From NCBI GenBank assembly GCA_963965975.1, contig OZ014425.1:2059501-2123500 (forward strand): 64,000 nt of DNA, read 5' to 3'. The translations under genes and the position numbers were made by a program. Source of the stretch: Xestospongia bergquistia (Eukaryota > Porifera > Demospongiae > Haplosclerida > Petrosiidae). The notes under the pieces are model-generated. The model saw only the letters and a list, made by a program, of their open reading frames with translations, was not told where the DNA came from and ran no database searches. Numbering within the stretch: the first letter of the stretch is position 1; the number at the start of each line of letters is the position of its first letter. Shown in pieces: positions 59,663-64,000 of the stretch.

Positions 59663-61127
59663 TTAATCAAAAGGTACTACTGATTTGCAAATATTAATAA
59701 GAGCACTGCAAACATAAACGATTTTATCTAATGTTGGTGTTTCATTACCATTAGATATAACAAAATCAATTGGTTGAGTTGCACTTAGTATAGAGTATTT
59801 TTTCCGTATGTTTCCAATTACATGTTCAATGTGTATTCTAACGTTAGCGACATTCCTGGTCTGTTCAACATCTATAGGATTCAGTTGTGCTTTATGCTTT
59901 GTAAAAGCAGGAAGTTCTAACCGTGACAATTTCATTCCTACAGAGTCCTTTATGTCAAAGCCACGGTCTGCCAAGACTGTGTCACCAGGAACTAGATGGT
60001 CAAGCAAGTAAGAATGTTCGGTTAGAAATTTGTCACTAGTTCTTCCTCCCCACCCCTCTAAAATGAAGCTCACAGTTCCTTGAGGAGTGACACCTATTAA
60101 ATACTTGACAGTGTTGTGATGTTTGTATGAAGAATATGTTTGTGCTCTAGCAAGCAAATTGGTTGGACGATCTAGGAATATTTCAAAACAGTCGATTATG
60201 ACCACACACCTAGGAAAATACTTCCGAAATACCATTGGCATTGTCTTCATTGATGCATCCCTCTCTGGCCATTTAATCAAAGGTTTCAGCTTGACAAACA
60301 ACATGCTGATCACACGAGTGAATATGCGGCTGACTGTGGAGTTGTGAACCTTAAAGATCCTGATTGGGTAGATTTAAACGAAGCCTGATTAATGTCATCA
60401 CAAGTTGTTGAAATGGAGACAATGACATATTGCTGTGACTGGTCAGGTATCTCTTTACATATACAAACAGTTTCATTAACAAACTCCATGTACTAAGACC
60501 AGTATAATACAGTACCTTCTTATCATCATACTTAAAATATTCCTAGTCTATTATTCGCTCTGCTAGTTCTGATCTCAACAGTGAAACTGCCTGCTTTAGA
60601 TCTTCAATATCTTGTTCCTTTGAGTATGATTCCTCTGTTTGAGTAGCAACATTGTGACACTCATTGACTGTACTGGTTTCTTTATTTCTTAAATCATTCT
60701 CGGAGACCTCCTCATTCTCAGACACCACCTCATTATCATCACCTAGCTCATCAGTAATGACAATGTCTGTTGACTCCCTCAGACATAAACGACGTCTCCT
60801 TTTAGCTCGTTCGTATCTTTTAATACATGTGGTCGTTTCTTGCTCATAACCTAACTTTAAACAAGGGGCCCAGTCAGGATTATTTTGATCATAGAGTTGT
60901 GATGGAGAACCACTGATAAAATGTTCTGAACAAACCCTAATGTTGTGGTATTGTTCTTTTGCAATATCTTTTCTTTTTATCTTAGCAAGCCAAGTTTCTT
61001 GTCTTTTTCTGCTAAGTGATTTAGTTTCTGCTCCTTGATGAGTAAGAACGCTAGGTAATCGATAAAAACTAATCCATTTGTCCCTTTTGCTCCGATTCTC
61101 ACATCCAACAACTGCACATATCACCAT
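59663..61127 (-). pseudogene. Unit 5: THAP-DDE transposase, two lesions
   Basis: The THAP domain is fully open and intact ([18 protein letters not shown] ... [11 protein letters not shown]). A stop replaces Glu in IIDEEYF near 60545, and an 11-bp deletion near 60354 shifts the frame before the catalytic region, which is open from 60313 to ESV-type C-terminus KSVVPFD. Catalytic motifs [15 protein letters not shown] and RIHIEHVIG are kept. Confidence 0.85.
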
Positions 61128-61631
61128 TTTATAACGCACATGTACACCAACATGGCCGACAGGAAACACCCCCACGTTATTGACATGCCCTTTGCAGAGG
61201 GTCTATATACCTATTTATGGGGGACACTTTATACTAGTACAGGATGTCTCCCCCAGGGGACACCTTATACTAAGAGGGAACAATCTGCACTAGTTCCAGC
61301 AGTTGTACATGGACATTTTACACTAGTGCAGAATTAGCCTCGTACCCATGCTTTCGAGAAAGAAAAGAAAGCCTGGTAACTACTGTTTGCGCATGCGCGG
61401 AATTATTGTAATTTATGCAATATAGTGACATCATAATTACAACATTTTAAATTAAAGGACGAGTAAATAGGCTGGGTTTACATTAATGATGTTTCATTCA
61501 CTACACAAGTTTAAGCATGGCTAGTCGAGTTTGTCGGTTGTGCAGAGATTTAGTAAAAACAAAAAGAGCATCAAACTTGTTCAGTGCTGTTGGGATACAA
61601 AACCACACTAAGACATCTTTTCCGTGATATA

Positions 61632-62228
61632 CCGTAGTGCTAGAAATAATTGCGGGTATTAAACATTGCGATTTCTGCAATTGTTGGTAACTTTCTTTAA
61701 AATACGATTTTTAATAATGCGATTTTCTTCTCAGACAAGATTCATAAAGAATTATTTATAAGTGATTGAATGCATGAGTAGGCTAACCATGTCACTGACT
61801 ATATACATGAATGTCAGATACCGACATCATCTGCACCAGAGACATCATCAGAGTCAAAGGGGTCCTTATCTGATTCCAAGGTAGCATCAGCTACGAGAAC
61901 TTTAGGACGATCCGCTGGCGTTGAGCTTGAATGCTGCGGCTGCTTCTCCACTAGCACTAGCGATACAGCCGCGTTAGCTTCTTTGGTCGCCCTTTCACCT
62001 ATCCTCGTGTCCTTGGCTGATGGTAAAGAGCTCGAACTTTAGAAGAACTTGAGGAGAGCCATGTTGATCTTGACACCTGCTTGAGCGCTTACACGTACAC
62101 GTGACTAAAAGTGAGCGGGGTACCATTTAGGCGTGATTTAAATTAATGCGATACTAAATTTTGCGATTGTGCAGAAACTCGCATTTTTCGCATTTGTTTG
62201 TATCACGCAGTTATTTCTAGCACTACGG
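61632..62228. mobile_element. Unit 5: pogo/mariner-like MITE
   Basis: Same site and TA flanks as in units 2 and 3; the right end reads CACTACGG rather than CACTACAG. Confidence 0.8.
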
Positions 62229-62527
62229 TATAGCTTCAATGGACAAGAGTTGCTCTTTTTTAGAGCTTAGAGTAGAGCAGCAGAAAAGTTTTTATCAGTA
62301 CTACAAGTACCCATCACATATTGCAGTAAAAGGAATTTTGACGTCAGTTGACGGAGGATTCCTAAAGTAAACTATTTTCCAAGAAATCTGTGGAAATTTA
62401 ACATATACGCAAACGTCTGGTAATGTAGTTACCAGACATTCTTTTCTATTGCAAATGTCTGAGTATGAGGCTAGTGCAGAATGTCCCCGGACACATTTTG
62501 CACCAGTGCAATATGTCCTAGGGGACA

Positions 62528-63479
62528 AATTTAGGGGGGACCAAATGTATTATGACACCACGTTCATATTTATACTGATATTTGATTCAAATACCAAACA
62601 GAACAAAATATGTAGCCATAGAACTGCTTATAATGGATTAAAAAATTTGTATGCATAGATTTATCTTGAGCATTGTAAGACAACACTATAATAATTATGA
62701 TTACTCTTTTGTTTAGTTCTTATGGCTAAAAAGGATATTTATGTTGTGAAATAAAGTATTAATAATCCAGCTACCGTGCACCAATCATATGATAGTTATG
62801 TGCTCATTACGTCATCACATCCCAGAATAATAGCCACTATTACCATCACATGGTGTCTGGGTATGAGACTATCTGAAGCACCTAAGAATTCTCTAGTCAA
62901 TTTGAGGATTGTGGCAATGAATTTTAGGATAAGGGATAACATTTTCTATTTTAAGTGTCATATGCTGCCAAACTAAGCGCATACAATGTAGTTACTGTAC
63001 ACAGCATAAAGGAATACAGAATGTAGTACAGTAGTAGCATACAAAGTATCTACCTTTTCTACCAATTGTATAGTCTCTTGCACTTGGTAGATAATATACA
63101 GTGCCTAACAATATGATATCATGATCTTAAATATTATAAATAGTTACTTACTGGGATTAGCAAGACTGTGCAAAGACCACATTTTGTTCAAACTTTCCAA
63201 TTATCACGCACGTTGTCCAGTGACATGTTGCGCATGCGCGGTTGTAACTGTCTATAAGCTGGAAAGCACGGCGTGTATTAATTAAAATTAGCTTTTCGTT
63301 CTATTGTATAAATACGGTATTTATCGATCGCATCATCACTCTTAAAGTCTCTTACATAGTAATTATGAGTATAGTGTAGGCAATCCTAAAGTAGACATTG
63401 ATATTAAACTCATATATTGTTCCGAATAATATTATTCTATTAAGACACACATAGACATTGCTGATGATAACCCAACTGA
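62528..63479. other. Unit 5: right flank, no gene recognised
   Basis: Homologous to 31629-32590. It has no intact coding or RNA gene. It resembles the unit 2 version more than those of units 1 and 4 (for example TATTAATTAAAATTAGC and the shorter GTAACTGTCTATAAG). Confidence 0.6.
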
Positions 63480-64000
63480 ACTTTTTTCTTTACCACCACA
63501 TATTTCCCCTTTGACTCCTAATGAAAGTGGTATGTTTATAGCATGCTTTTCATTTGTCATGATTTGTAGTCCAAATTTAAGTCCCCCAAAACTTCTCCAA
63601 GCCCATCAACTCAAGGAATTGTCTCCTACCCTGATGATGTGCAACAAATCACCATCAGGTAAAACCACATATGGAAAGATCCCCCAACTTCTTTTAAACA
63701 AGGATTTCAATTTCACTTCAATGTTCATGCTACATTTTTGTGAGAGCCATTATTTGATGCAGTGGACCCTACAGGGAATTTTTTCAAATGTTAGTCCAAG
63801 AGATTATTATTACCGACAATTCTTGGTTGGAAGGTCCTCCTAATGCTTGTGTACTAAGTCAAAAGAAAACTTAAAAGTGTTAGTGAGATAGATAATGATT
63901 AATCTGAAATTTAATTTTTGCTATATAGCTTGAAGATACAAGAAGCAACACATACTCGACAGTCAAGAGTTTGATTTTAGACTAGACTGTGGGATAGCAC
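63480..64000 (+). pseudogene. Unit 5: HECT-like relic, N-lobe part, cut by window end
   Basis: Matches the unit 2 N-lobe start (HIWKDPPTSFKQGFQFHF in one frame) and reads on to WLEGPPNACV near 63830, a form close to the LFEGP segment of HECT domains. Stops and frame changes are present. The rest lies beyond the window. Confidence 0.45.

Larger units (their letters stand above)
57213..61205. mobile_element. Unit 5: ISL2EU-type transposon
   Basis: Both inverted ends are present (TAGACCCTCTGC at 57213, GCAGAGGGTCTA at 61205). The gene pair is as in unit 2, with a deletion that fuses the middle of the Penelope insert to the YqaJ region. Confidence 0.82.
53298..62527 (+). mobile_element. Unit 5: Ginger-like composite, left end missing
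   Basis: Begins inside the integrase tail (ACCAATATTAAGGATTCTCA) and runs to the right end TAGGGGACA at 62527. It contains the longest 400-bp array, an ISL2EU copy and a pogo-like MITE. Confidence 0.6.
5473..64000. repeat. Tandem array of five degenerate composite units
   Basis: The same ordered block recurs head to tail: nibrin 5' exons, Ginger-like element, Harbinger fragment, roughly 400-bp repeats, ISL2EU with nested Penelope element, then a 3-kb flank. Unit starts are near 5473, 17164, 36343, 44641 and 53198. Long stretches are nearly identical between units, but each has private deletions. Unit 3 lost the YqaJ gene and the left end of ISL2EU. Unit 4 lost the nibrin part and Ginger integrase. 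Unit 5 kept only about 100 bp of nibrin. Confidence 0.88.

Noticed and set aside
1-64000. tRNA or rRNA genes
   Set aside because: No cloverleaf with A and B boxes and no rRNA-like conserved stretch was noticed by eye; a tRNAscan or rRNA model search would settle it.

Overview
The window reads as nuclear DNA of an AT-rich invertebrate animal. Its two host genes are split into many short exons by introns mostly 40-70 bp long with GT-AG (and one GC-AG) borders. One encodes nibrin (NBN), a DNA double-strand-break repair protein. The repeats belong to eukaryotic families (Ginger-like, PIF/Harbinger, ISL2EU, Penelope-like, hAT, pogo-like). Compact introns plus this transposon mix would fit a sponge-like metazoan, but the species is an inference and I hold it loosely.

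Region 1 (1-6178) is host sequence. The 3' part of an unrecognised coiled-coil gene runs on the + strand (1-1731). Convergent to it, on the - strand, lies a nearly complete nibrin gene (6178 down to 1917; 14 exons assigned, about 800 residues; FHA, tandem BRCT, MRE11-binding motif). The first exon was not found.

Region 2 (about 5473-64000) is a degenerate head-to-tail array of five copies of one composite unit. An ideal unit holds, left to right: 5' exons of nibrin; a Ginger-like DNA transposon bounded by TGTCCCC...GGGGACA ends, carrying an integrase-type transposase and a Ulp1-like protease gene; a PIF/Harbinger fragment nested between those two genes; 1-6 tandem copies of a roughly 400-bp repeat; an ISL2EU-type transposon with near-perfect inverted ends, a + strand SWIM/YqaJ/PHD gene and a - strand THAP-DDE transposase; a 5'-truncated Penelope-like element inserted inside the YqaJ gene with an 11-bp target duplication; and about 3 kb of right flank with a HECT-like relic. 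Unit starts are near 5473, 17164, 36343, 44641 and 53198. Each unit has its own deletions and insertions: a hAT element and extra MITEs in unit 2, and pogo-like MITEs in units 2, 3 and 5. Many lesions are shared between units, so the composite was already nested and partly dead before it was amplified.

Every transposase copy visible here is broken, so the array is unlikely to move by itself. The main points of interest are the repeated carriage of partial nibrin exons, the order and interleaving of two unit subtypes, a hammerhead-ribozyme-like core in the Penelope 3' end, a 63-bp perfect palindrome at a hAT deletion junction, and hairpins at the joints of the 400-bp repeats. Coordinates of transposon ends and exons were read by eye and may be off by a few bases.
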